DNA of 45,545 nt from a virus: the IMG/VR virus record IMGVR_UViG_3300048919_000233, positions 1 to 45,545 of that record. The stretch is one strand, 5' to 3'. Within the stretch, counting starts at the first letter, position 1; each line of letters starts with the position of its first letter. Both the position numbers and the translations under genes were made by a program. Under the pieces are notes generated by a model. It saw only the letters and a program-made list of their open reading frames with translations, searched no databases and had not been told where the DNA came from. Of this stretch, positions 9,030 through 15,995 are shown piece after piece.

Positions 9030-10147
9030 TAAGTTGCAATCTCCTTTCCTATAAACTTACCTGCATCCAGCCGAAAGCTCATGCCTTTAGCCAAAAAGTT
9101 ACTTTTTAGTTGCATTGTTTTCGTATCAATCCAGAACTGAGGAATAGACATTTTAGCAACTTGATCAATTTGCTTTTTTAGATCCTGCACCTGCTGCCAG
9201 TACCATCTTGCGTTGTCCTCCGGATCTTCTGGCACCACACCACCTATTGCATATCGTTTAGCTTGTAATGCGCTGGCCTGGGCTTCCACTGCGCTCTGAC
9301 CAGCCACCGTTTTACTGGTTCCTGCCTCAGCTGCTTTATCCCTCGCCACCTGCTCACTGACCCCTGCCGCTGTGGCCTTTTCGGTAGTAGTTAATACATC
9401 CGCTGCAGTTTTATTCGCTGCCGAAGTTGCAGATGCAGCTTTCTGCGTAGTAATAATCTTCTGTTCTTCTGCAAAACCCGCACTCTCCGCGGCTAACTGG
9501 GCATTCTGGCCGGACGTTGCTGCATCCTGTTTCACCTGTTCATAATAATACTTGGCATTATCTGTTTCGCTTCCTGGGAAATCCATATCACCCAAGGTAT
9601 ACCGCTTTGCAAATTTCTGATACTGAAGAGCTGCATCACGGGCCGACTGCGTATCAAGCATATACTGCCTAAATTCCGTCTGTATGGCAGAATCCAGTTT
9701 CTCCATGGTAACTGATCCGTCCACGATTTCAGCAGTAATGGTCCGATTCAGAATCTTCATAGAAATAGTGGGGGTGCTATCTACAGAGTAAACAAACCGG
9801 GTAAGGTCGATTACCTTCTGTGTACCATCTGCCAGAGTAAGGACCAGCTTATCATCGTCTGTAATGTCAAAGTTTACGACAACTTTTTCAATATCTAAAT
9901 CATAAGATTTTACTGTTCCATTTTGATATGTTATCGTTAATATTCCGGTATCAGCATCAACCGTAATATCTTTTACCAAAGTATTTACTAAAGCAATTGA
10001 GGCCTTTTCAGCATCTAATTGGACCGCTCTTTTGTCCAGCTCTTCAATACCATTCTCTGAATTAAGTAAATTTTTCCGATTTAGTGGCGTATCCTGTGAA
10101 GGAAGATTTTTATAATCAGTTTTATTGTAGAATCTTTGTAAGGCCAT
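9029..10147 (-). CDS. Tail fibre / baseplate upper protein
   Basis: This 372-residue structural protein begins MALQRFYNKTDYKNLPSQDTP and contains LNRKNLLNSENGIEELDKR, a frequent opening in clostridial phage fibre proteins. Two copies of the fibre module (R)Y-x-LG-x(3)P-E/G-x-E-x-DNA-x-YY/WYW occur near residues 180 and 310, separated by a ~100-residue Ala/Thr-rich coiled coil. The last ~30 residues look like an attachment or trimerisation segment. It overlaps the next fibre gene by one base and the small gene before it by one base. It probably connects the tail tip to the receptor-binding protein. Confidence 0.8.
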   Translation of the reverse strand: MALQRFYNKTDYKNLPSQDTPLNRKNLLNSENGIEELDKRAVQLDAEKASIALVNTLVKDITVDADTGILTITYQNGTVKSYDLDIEKVVVNFDITDDDKLVLTLADGTQKVIDLTRFVYSVDSTPTISMKILNRTITAEIVDGSVTMEKLDSAIQTEFRQYMLDTQSARDAALQYQKFAKRYTLGDMDFPGSETDNAKYYYEQVKQDAATSGQNAQLAAESAGFAEEQKIITTQKAASATSAANKTAADVLTTTEKATAAGVSEQVARDKAAEAGTSKTVAGQSAVEAQASALQAKRYAIGGVVPEDPEDNARWYWQQVQDLKKQIDQVAKMSIPQFWIDTKTMQLKSNFLAKGMSFRLDAGKFIGKEIAT

Positions 10148-10323
10148 TAAGCTCCACCCACTTTCTGCTCAGGCTCCTGAATTTCTCCTGGTATTCCAGA
10201 ATCAATAATTTGTGAAACTGCCGCTAACTGCCGGGCGTTCTGAATTCCTGTTACTGAAACTGCATTAAGTAACATATTAAGCTGTGCCACCTGCTCAACT
10301 GTGTATGTGATTATCTTTTTCAT
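10147..10323 (-). CDS. Small phage protein upstream of the fibre genes
   Basis: The product has 58 residues starting MKKIITYTVEQVAQ; this ATG is preferred to an upstream in-frame one because it follows a clear GGAGG site (aaaGGAGGatat). The sequence is helical with an Ala/Gln-rich centre (NARQLAAVSQIIDSG). It overlaps the start of the fibre gene, so it belongs to that operon. Small proteins of this kind commonly sit beside fibre genes in Firmicutes phages. Function unknown. Confidence 0.6.
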   Translation of the reverse strand: MKKIITYTVEQVAQLNMLLNAVSVTGIQNARQLAAVSQIIDSGIPGEIQEPEQKVGGA

Positions 10324-10342
10324 ATATCCTCCTTTCGGGCAT

Positions 10343-10371
10343 AAAAAAAGAACGCCCATTTATGGACGCTC
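10343..10371 (-). terminator. Intrinsic terminator after the ORF6N antirepressor
   Basis: On the minus strand GAGCGTCCA-taaa-TGGGCGTTC is followed by TTTTTTT. It separates the antirepressor transcript from the fibre operon. Confidence 0.8.
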
Positions 10372-10442
10372 CTTTAACTCATTTTATTTTAGTTGATATT
10401 ACTCAAGCTAATTTTCGCTTGACCGCATATGTTGATTTAAGA

Positions 10443-11219
10443 CTAGCTATTTCTAAATACCATTTCCAATATATCAATATGATAGGCATTAACGGTTCCA
10501 AAACGTGGGTCATTAATTTTATCAATATCATATCCGTATTCTTTAGAAAGTTTCACAGCTTTTCTACCAAGAAGATTTGCTTGTGTAACATCTATACGCC
10601 TATTCGTTAAACTTGCATATCCGGCAATAGTATAATATTCATTGGAATGTGTAGTCATCTTGGCTTCGATTTCATTCATTCTCTGCTCATGTTTCTTACT
10701 GGCATCTTCTAATTTCATCATTCGTCTTTCCTGTGCCACTAATGCCTGCGCCTGTTCCAGAATAATTTCAGCCTGCGTCTTAGTAGAACTACCATTTCTT
10801 AGTTCAAAATATTCATCTATTAGCTTATCGTGAATCTCCCAGGCTAAGTCAGTATCCATGATTTTTATTAACTTGGCATATCCTCGTTCAGATAGAATGT
10901 AGATATGTTCTGCCTGTGTAATAGACTGCTTCGCATAACCTAAATTGAGGAGAAAATCCAACGTGCCTGTTTGACCGACACGTTGTTTTAAGTCAATAAT
11001 ATCAACACCATCTTTGAATCTGACTTTGTTTTGTGATATACGCTCTCTTACGTGCTTAGGTGCCATATCATGTATCTCAGCAATAGTCTTATCAGACAAA
11101 CACTTTTTGCCCTCTCCAAATCCTCCAAGCACTACCGGGATCTCTTTCCCCATGAAATCTTGTTTTCCTCTTAATGTTAATCCAGTATTCTCTTCTGTAA
11201 AAATTTCGGCTCTGCCCAT
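10443..11219 (-). CDS. ORF6N-domain antirepressor
   Basis: This 258-residue protein has an N-terminal ORF6N DNA-binding domain (residues ~25-115, with EIPVVLGGFGEG, EIHDMAP and FKDGVDIIDL). A coiled-coil linker rich in Glu, Met and Gln follows, then a C-terminal ORF6C-like region ending DINDPRFGTVNAYHIDIL. Phage antirepressors of this class relieve CI-type repression or bind DNA themselves during the lytic switch. It has its own terminators on both sides and lies between structural genes, so it is probably a later insertion or moron rather than part of the main switch. A second antirepressor of another class lies 2 kb upstream. Confidence 0.85.
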   Translation of the reverse strand: MGRAEIFTEENTGLTLRGKQDFMGKEIPVVLGGFGEGKKCLSDKTIAEIHDMAPKHVRERISQNKVRFKDGVDIIDLKQRVGQTGTLDFLLNLGYAKQSITQAEHIYILSERGYAKLIKIMDTDLAWEIHDKLIDEYFELRNGSSTKTQAEIILEQAQALVAQERRMMKLEDASKKHEQRMNEIEAKMTTHSNEYYTIAGYASLTNRRIDVTQANLLGRKAVKLSKEYGYDIDKINDPRFGTVNAYHIDILEMVFRNS

Positions 11220-11360
11220 CTAAGTGTATCCTCCTAAATTTTCACTTCTGACTCTACATTACGCAGAGCCAGTATAATTAATTTGGGGTGTCTCCGGAAC
11301 ATATCCGGAAAGGATTTCCACCGCTATATATTCACACGATTAAACCTGGAATCTTCAAAT

Positions 11361-11412
11361 AAAAAGAGCCGTAATCAGCTTATAAAACATACTTAAAAAC
11401 TGATCAAAGCTC
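11361..11412 (-). terminator. Intrinsic terminator after the membrane protein pair
   Basis: On the minus strand paired arms GAGC...GCTC and ATCAG...CTGAT are followed by TTTTTATTT. It lies 70 bases past the stop at 11480. The rest of 11221-11479 contains only a small TCCGGA repeat near 11300 and no gene. Confidence 0.65.
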
Positions 11413-11479
11413 TCTATTATATTCTTTCTTATTTAGTATTATTCATATGTGATCAACTTAATTTGATTACTTTTATAAG

Positions 11480-12109
11480 TCAGTACAATTTTATTTGCTT
11501 TTTAATTTGTTCATAAACGTTTTTTTCTTTTAGCTTACTATATGCTTGAGTCAAATTATCAAATGTTGATTGTAGTTTTATTCTCATCTCTCTCTCTCCA
11601 GCTTTAAATTGAGTATCCATAGATGCTGATTTAATTTCTTTACATGCTTCTTTCATTTTATCTAAATAAATTTGGTATTGATACATTGCATATAGCAATT
11701 CCTGGTAACAGAAAACAAAATCTCCCAACACATCAGCAGTATTCCCGGATAATAATAATCTAATTTTAGTAGCATTATCTTTTATATCCTCAAGCTTAAT
11801 TAAGAACCCTTTATGATAAGGTTCTTTTAATGTATTATCTATTACAACGGTGGACTGCTCTAAATAAGCATTATTTGTCATTAAAAAAAACAAATAATCA
11901 ACAGCTAAGATTAATTCATCCTTTAAAGACTTTTCAATGAGTGCACTATTACTTCTAAATAACTGTATTAAACCTTCTGCAATCAGATAAATTTCAAGAC
12001 GCTTATCAAATAAATGTTGTTTGTTACTTAATTTTATCTGCTGCTGGGTCTGAATAATTGCTATAATTGCAACAACAGCAGTAACAATTGAAAACCAATC
12101 TTTAAGCAT
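11480..12109 (-). CDS. Membrane-anchored hypothetical protein (second of a pair)
   Basis: The product has 209 residues from the ATG at 12109, chosen because it follows GAGGAATTTAT; an upstream in-frame start lacks a site. One N-terminal membrane segment (FSIVTAVVAIIAIIQT) is followed by ~180 mostly helical cytoplasmic residues rich in Lys, Glu and Leu. The body resembles single-pass helical proteins often found in prophage accessory spots. It follows the other membrane gene by about 40 bases and was probably transcribed with it. I do not recognise a family. Superinfection exclusion or defence is a guess from location only. Confidence 0.6.
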   Translation of the reverse strand: MLKDWFSIVTAVVAIIAIIQTQQQIKLSNKQHLFDKRLEIYLIAEGLIQLFRSNSALIEKSLKDELILAVDYLFFLMTNNAYLEQSTVVIDNTLKEPYHKGFLIKLEDIKDNATKIRLLLSGNTADVLGDFVFCYQELLYAMYQYQIYLDKMKEACKEIKSASMDTQFKAGEREMRIKLQSTFDNLTQAYSKLKEKNVYEQIKKQIKLY

Positions 12110-12154
12110 ATAAATTCCTCTTTTGTTTTGTATTTGTGTCCCAGAAGATAACAC

Positions 12155-12748
12155 TTATATGTTTATTTTATCAAGAGTTCTAATTTCAGCTTTAATAGCA
12201 TCACACAAATCATGTTTTAATGGTTCATAGTAATGAGGAGCATCATAAAAGGTTATTCTCATATTTAAATATTTTCTGTATTTGACTTTAAATTTTAAAT
12301 ATGTTTCTAGTAAATTTTTAGTAATTTGGCCATCTTTGGCCAGATCTATAATTATTTCTTCATTCTGAAACGGACTGTTTTGTAGATTATCAAGAATCTT
12401 ATTGTTTGTACTATTAAAATCAATTTTCGGAACTATTATTTTTTCAACTGTTTCTTGATTAAGCCAATCAATATAATCTAAAATTTCTTGGTAGCATTGT
12501 TCAATTAACAAAATAGATACTTCTTTTTTATTAATCTCTCTTTCAATCGTTCTTGCATCTAATGTTCTGAATGTAATTAAGTAAAGAACGATAACAACAA
12601 TAATATTTAGTATGCCCATACAAAAGTCCCAGTTTATATTTGACATTTCAAATCCCAAAAGAGAGGGTAAATTTATATAATCAAATATTACTAAACCGGC
12701 AATAATTAAGATTAATATCTTAATTTTTTGAATAATTCTTTTTTTCAT
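12155..12748 (-). CDS. Membrane-anchored hypothetical protein (first of a pair)
   Basis: The product has 197 residues, starting at MKKRIIQKIK behind a weak GGGG site. Two hydrophobic segments (about residues 8-25 and 40-60) form a membrane hairpin. The rest is a charged helical domain with LEQCYQEILDYIDW-type patterns, similar in layout to the partner downstream. The two proteins are AT-rich and not related to phage morphogenesis. As an operon of two membrane proteins with cytoplasmic helical domains they look like a moron or exclusion pair. Function unknown. Confidence 0.6.
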   Translation of the reverse strand: MKKRIIQKIKILILIIAGLVIFDYINLPSLLGFEMSNINWDFCMGILNIIVVIVLYLITFRTLDARTIEREINKKEVSILLIEQCYQEILDYIDWLNQETVEKIIVPKIDFNSTNNKILDNLQNSPFQNEEIIIDLAKDGQITKNLLETYLKFKVKYRKYLNMRITFYDAPHYYEPLKHDLCDAIKAEIRTLDKINI

Positions 12749-12862
12749 AATCAGCCCCATACTTTTGGATTTATCGAATTGTAAGTTGTTTTCTTTGCAC
12801 TCATTTTTAAATTTTCATAATCTACTACTAATATAGCATATATAGTAAAATGATTCAATAAA

Positions 12863-12886
12863 AGAGCAGGAACAAATCCCTGCCCT
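12863..12886 (-). terminator. Intrinsic terminator
   Basis: On the minus strand GGGCAGGG-atttgtt-CCTGCTC is followed by TTTTATT, about 50 bases after the stop at 12934. Confidence 0.75.
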
Positions 12887-12933
12887 TTACAATCATATTA
12901 TATTATACTATACTCAAGCTCCGACAAAGCCCA

Positions 12934-13152
12934 CTACGAAATCTTTCTCTTCTTAATACGCTCTTGGCGTATTCCCTGAATCTTCCCATAATGATAAATG
13001 GAGCTTAAAAAAGCACTGAAATTGTATCTATCTCCATTTAAGGGTTTACAACCATACATTTCTGCAATTCTAATGCCTATCAACGCTTCGTCATAAACTG
13101 CATATTCTCCCAGTCTAACGGCTTCTTCCGCTTCTCTTCTATAATTACTCAT
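12934..13152 (-). CDS. Small conserved phage protein, 72 residues
   Basis: The product begins MSNYRREAEEAVRLGEYA and ends in a basic tail (QERIKKRKIS). The central part (IGIRIAEMYGCKPLNGDRYNF) reads as a compact helical protein. It resembles small proteins that follow antirepressors in Firmicutes phages, but I cannot name a family. It sits 50 bases after the AntA/AntB gene and before a terminator, so it is the last gene of that unit. The start has a GGAG site. Confidence 0.65.
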   Translation of the reverse strand: MSNYRREAEEAVRLGEYAVYDEALIGIRIAEMYGCKPLNGDRYNFSAFLSSIYHYGKIQGIRQERIKKRKIS

Positions 13153-13203
13153 AGTATATTCTCCTTTAGGGCTTTATCTTTTGTAAGTGTAAAATTTTAT
13201 CCT

Positions 13204-14040
13204 CTATGCAACTTCAACACAGTAAGCAATCATCATTTCTCGTATGACAGTTTCATAAATCGGTTTCAAAGCCTTGTCTGATTCAATGATTGTCAGTTTG
13301 TTTATGGCAGAAATACGGGATTGACTTGCCCCGGCAATGGCGGCTCTTCCCTTTTCGGTTTCCACACGCTGGTCTAATCTACAAGACTTCTTATCATTCA
13401 GACGCTTATAGCTTTCAGCCCTAACGGCTTTATGCCGCTCCTGACGATTTCCTATGTACCGGAAATTATCGCTTTCAGCTATTGCAGATAAGCAATGATT
13501 CACCCATGCTTTAAAGTCCTGTGCTGATTCTTTTGTGAATGTTTGACTGATTACTTTCTGATTCTCTTCCAGTATGCTTAATTTTTCCGCTTGCCGCTTT
13601 TGTTCAAGTTCCTGTCTCGCCATGGCTTCACCCATCTGCATGAACATCTGAAGCTCCGGTGATAACTGCATGCGGTTTATCGCAACTTCTTTCAACTTAT
13701 CCTCTGCCCTGATGAAATATTCCCTCGCCTGCTCTCCCTTTTCGTTTTTGGCAGTCATGGAAAGCTTCTTGGCAAATTTGGCAGTTAGCCTATAATCTGT
13801 TGTTGGGTTTGGATTGAATTTTTCTCGTTCTTCCTCAATGACGAACGGAAAATAATCAACTTTTTCTTCTGCAAATTCATTTTCTACAATATTGTTTCTG
13901 CTCCATCTGGCATAATTCTTTTTATCCAGTTCCATGAACTCATATAACTTTCGTGCCGTAGTCATTCCTTTTTCATCAATTCCCAATGCAATTTCTATGG
14001 GGGTCATGTTAGCGGTATAATTTACAATATTATTCTGCAT
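13204..14040 (-). CDS. AntA/AntB-type antirepressor with ORF6C domain
   Basis: This 278-residue protein has an N-terminal AntA/AntB domain (residues ~12-115: MTPIEIALGIDE, TARKLYEFMELDKKNYARW, AREYFIRAEDKL). A Gln/Glu-rich linker follows, then a C-terminal ORF6C-type domain (~165-278, with AESDNFRYIGNRQERHKAVR). Such proteins antagonise the prophage repressor. The ATG has GGGAGG in front. A terminator hairpin lies just upstream (14064-14091), and beyond that a promoter overlapped by LexA boxes, so expression could be tied to the SOS response if transcription passes the terminator. Confidence 0.9.
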   Translation of the reverse strand: MQNNIVNYTANMTPIEIALGIDEKGMTTARKLYEFMELDKKNYARWSRNNIVENEFAEEKVDYFPFVIEEEREKFNPNPTTDYRLTAKFAKKLSMTAKNEKGEQAREYFIRAEDKLKEVAINRMQLSPELQMFMQMGEAMARQELEQKRQAEKLSILEENQKVISQTFTKESAQDFKAWVNHCLSAIAESDNFRYIGNRQERHKAVRAESYKRLNDKKSCRLDQRVETEKGRAAIAGASQSRISAINKLTIIESDKALKPIYETVIREMMIAYCVEVA

Positions 14041-14063
14041 AGAATTACCTCCCGATAATTACA

Positions 14064-14091
14064 ACAAAAAAACACCTGTTACATAAGGTGT
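14064..14091 (-). terminator. Intrinsic terminator/attenuator before the antirepressor
   Basis: On the minus strand ACACCT-tatgtaac-AGGTGT is followed by TTTTTTT. It would end transcripts coming from the LexA-box promoter or from the antisense RNA start near 14436, or act as an attenuator for the antirepressor. Confidence 0.7.
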
Positions 14092-14129
14092 CTGGAATAA
14101 AAATCGTATACAAAAATGGAAATTAGTGG

Positions 14130-14151
14130 TAATATACTGAGTGATGGCGAC
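14130..14151 (+). promoter_or_regulatory. Extended -10 promoter and transcript start of the small membrane ORF
   Basis: TGG TAATAT ACTG is followed by AGTGATGGCGAC (14140-14151). The same unit, TAATATA-G/C-T followed by AGTGATGGCGAC, is present in opposite orientation at 14425-14448, so the locus has two convergent promoters with identical initial transcribed bases. Confidence 0.5.
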
Positions 14152-14177
14152 CATCTGCACTCGAAAGGAGTATGCGT

Positions 14178-14348
14178 ATGGAAGTTATCATTCTTGCCGT
14201 TGCTTCTATCGGTGCACATTTCAATGGCTATGATTTTGCAACATTGCATTTCTATATCTCATTGGCATTTGCACTGTATAAAGCATTTTCACACTTTACG
14301 AATGATAAAACTGCGTTGCAGGAAAGTACTAAAGATAACCAAGTCTAA
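14178..14348 (+). CDS. Small hydrophobic protein, candidate type I toxin
   Basis: The product has 56 residues: MEVIILAVASIGAHFNG, then a hydrophobic centre (TLHFYISLAFALYKAF) and a charged C-terminus. AAAGGAG lies 7 bases before the ATG and can be partly hidden in a small hairpin (ACTC-gaaag-GAGT), a common property of type I toxin mRNAs. It is one of the few plus-strand genes. A longer plus-strand frame across the same DNA (14116-14367) is rejected because it lacks a ribosome binding site. Toxicity is inference from layout and small membrane-like composition. Confidence 0.5.
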   Translation: MEVIILAVASIGAHFNGYDFATLHFYISLAFALYKAFSHFTNDKTALQESTKDNQV

Positions 14349-14512
14349 CCGCTTGATAATCTACTAATGAAAATTTTTACTTAATTTACTTAACAGGCTC
14401 ATTAAGTACCGCAACTGTTGGCGTGTCGCCATCACTACTACTATATTAAATTTTTTATGCCGGATTTTCAATAACATCTCGTCCAATAATCTTGACAAGT
14501 TCCGACATTTCA

Positions 14513-14562
14513 ATGTTACCACCAGAACATCTGTTTGTCAATTTCTTTCAGAACATTTGTTC
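14513..14562 (-). promoter_or_regulatory. Promoter overlapped by two LexA (SOS) boxes
   Basis: On the minus strand TTGACA (14541-14536), a 17-base spacer and TAACAT (14518-14513) form a near-consensus promoter. One LexA-type box, GAACATCTGTTT (14525-14536), fills the spacer; a perfect GAAC-N4-GTTC box, GAACATTTGTTC (14551-14562), lies upstream of the -35. LexA binding would block polymerase, so this promoter should fire after DNA damage. It points toward the small RNA locus and the AntA/AntB antirepressor. A 17-codon ATG frame starts almost at the predicted +1. Confidence 0.7.
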
Positions 14563-14586
14563 TTCCATCTGACTTTTATTTCAGAC

Positions 14587-14681
14587 TTGAAAGGAAGAAC
14601 GCTCTATGATAGAATATTTCATAGAGGTTTTCCTCGAGATAAGCACTCGTTGTTACTTGGTAGGTAGGACGGGTGCTTTTA
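14587..14681 (+). ncRNA. Candidate small RNA with promoter and terminator
   Basis: TTGAAA (14587-14592), a 17-base spacer and TAGAAT (14610-14615) precede a ~60-base segment. It holds a GAGG-tttt-CCTC hairpin and then AAGCACTCG...CGGGTGCTT followed by TTTT. It diverges from the LexA-box promoter and converges on the HTH gene end. A 32-codon ATG frame within it seems unlikely to be translated, since the ATG lies inside the -10 region. Confidence 0.5.
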
Positions 14682-14870
14682 ATAGACTTTACTACGATTT
14701 TTGAGTTTTTCTACTGCCTCTTTACTGAATAAATAATTTCGGTTTCCTGCTTCTCGCATTTCCGTTTCATTTAACCCCATTCTTTTTGCTAACTTAATCA
14801 GATATGTCGGAGTTAAATTTAATTCATCAGCAACTTCCCTCGTGATAAAGACCTCTCTTACATCGGTCAC
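14679..14870 (-). CDS. Small HTH DNA-binding protein (excisionase/MerR-like)
   Basis: The product has 63 residues from a GTG start at 14870, chosen because GGAGGTGAGAAT lies directly before it; the longer frame has no site. The sequence REVFITREVADELNLTPTYL is a helix-turn-helix, and NRNYLFSKEAVEKLKNR is the wing plus final helix seen in excisionase/MerR-like phage proteins. It could act as an excisionase or a small repressor. It is upstream of the SOS-type promoter on the same strand. No integrase lies next to it. Confidence 0.75.
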   Translation of the reverse strand: MTDVREVFITREVADELNLTPTYLIKLAKRMGLNETEMREAGNRNYLFSKEAVEKLKNRSKVY

Positions 14871-15060
14871 ATTCTCACCTCCTGTATATACTGTATCACA
14901 TTTGATGTCGAACGTCAATCTTTTTTTTATTTTACAATAGGGTTAAAAGGTACTGGATCTGCCCCATAGGCAGTACCCCTGCGTCAAATTTGACGTACCT
15001 TCTTTGTAAGAGCATAATTAAAAACAGGAATATAATCTTACCTTCGCAATAGTTGTTTTA

Positions 15061-15303
15061 TTACTTTTCAGATACACTAAGAGTTCCATTTCCATTATCA
15101 ATTAACTCACGGTTGGTTTTTAATACAATTTTATCTGCATATTCTTCCATATCCATAATAAAGCCATTTGGATACGTAGAACGCATACAGGTACAATTCG
15201 GGGCCACATTAATATTTTCATGTTTTATTTCTTTAAAGTCCTTACAAAACGCAGAAGTGTCAATAGTTGCTTCACATCCTGCTTTAAATATGTATTCGTA
15301 CAT
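15061..15303 (-). CDS. Hypothetical protein, 80 residues
   Basis: The product starts MYEYIFKAGCEATIDTSAFC at 15303, behind GAGGAGG. It includes four Cys, two of them in NCTCMRSTYPNGF, and ends in DNGNGTLSVSEK. No membrane segment. A 10-codon leader frame (MSNKYKFLEE) with its own ribosome binding site ends just before this gene's GAGGAGG and could couple translation. I do not recognise the family. It forms a single-gene unit between the HTH gene and the secreted protein gene. Confidence 0.6.
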   Translation of the reverse strand: MYEYIFKAGCEATIDTSAFCKDFKEIKHENINVAPNCTCMRSTYPNGFIMDMEEYADKIVLKTNRELIDNGNGTLSVSEK

Positions 15304-15507
15304 ATATATCCTCCTCATTCTTCTAAAAATTTATATTTGTTAGACATATCGTATCACTCCTAAAAACCTTTGTAAACAGCCTAAAATCAAGACTATAAGT
15401 GTATTATAAGACTAAGTTATAGAACCAAGAAAATATACCAAATGATACAACACCATACAAAACCATACCAATATATGGCAATGTTAGATATTAGAAATTG
15501 GTATAAC

Positions 15508-15535
15508 AAAAGGAGCAGGGGATTTTCCCTACTCC
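15508..15535 (-). terminator. Intrinsic terminator after the secreted protein gene
   Basis: On the minus strand GGAGTAGGG-aaaat-CCCCTGCTCC is followed by TTTTGTT, 16 bases past the stop at 15551. Confidence 0.8.
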
Positions 15536-15550
15536 TAGTAATAATACTAT

Positions 15551-15928
15551 TTAATTATTGGTCACGGTTTCAACTACCACCTGTCCGTCTTTTACCCAGG
15601 CACCGTCTGATCCTACAGTATAGCCGTCTGGTGTGGTGGTGTCGTGAAGCATATAACAGTATTCATCGAAATAATACCACTTTCCATCTGCTGGGTCATG
15701 GAACCATGTATTTTGTAACGCTAAACCTTCAGAATCAAGATATATCCAAGCTCCATCATATTGACGATGGTACCATGCATTTTTTATTGGGAGATAATCC
15801 TCATTCATCACTTCCCACCGGGGTCTTAGTTCCCCCTCTTTTAGTGGTCTGCGATCTTCTGCAAAAGATGTTATATTTAAAGAAACCATCAGCATTACTG
15901 TAGCTATGATTAAACGTTTTGTTTTCAT
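15551..15928 (-). CDS. Secreted protein with cell-wall-binding repeats
   Basis: This 125-residue protein has a clear signal peptide (MKTKRLIIATVMLMVSLNIT, cleavage likely after SFA). The mature part is made of aromatic cell-wall-binding (choline/glucan-binding type) repeats: NAWYHRQYDGAWIYLDSEG, NTWFHDPADGKWYYFDE and GYTVGSDGAWVKDG. There is no catalytic domain, so it is probably not a lysin by itself. The gene follows the tail tip protein and has its own terminator. It may be a lysogenic conversion gene that coats the host wall, or the wall-binding remnant of a lysin. Confidence 0.8.
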   Translation of the reverse strand: MKTKRLIIATVMLMVSLNITSFAEDRRPLKEGELRPRWEVMNEDYLPIKNAWYHRQYDGAWIYLDSEGLALQNTWFHDPADGKWYYFDEYCYMLHDTTTPDGYTVGSDGAWVKDGQVVVETVTNN

Positions 15929-15995
15929 GTTTTACCCCCATTTCTTCTTTCTTACATAATATCACAACATTTTATACTATGCAAGTTTGGGGGAT

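Larger units (their letters stand above)
14092..14436 (-). ncRNA. Candidate antisense RNA to the small membrane ORF
   Basis: A minus-strand start is predicted just after TATAGT (14440-14445), giving an RNA that begins AGTGATGGCGAC, crosses the whole small ORF in antisense and could stop at the terminator at 14064-14091. The convergent layout resembles par/fst- and txpA-like type I systems. Ends are inferred and no -35 box is clear. Confidence 0.35.

Noticed and set aside
14116-14367. 83-codon plus-strand frame
   Set aside because: It has no ribosome binding site and overlaps in another frame the 56-codon gene at 14178, which has a good AAAGGAG site and a coherent hydrophobic pattern.
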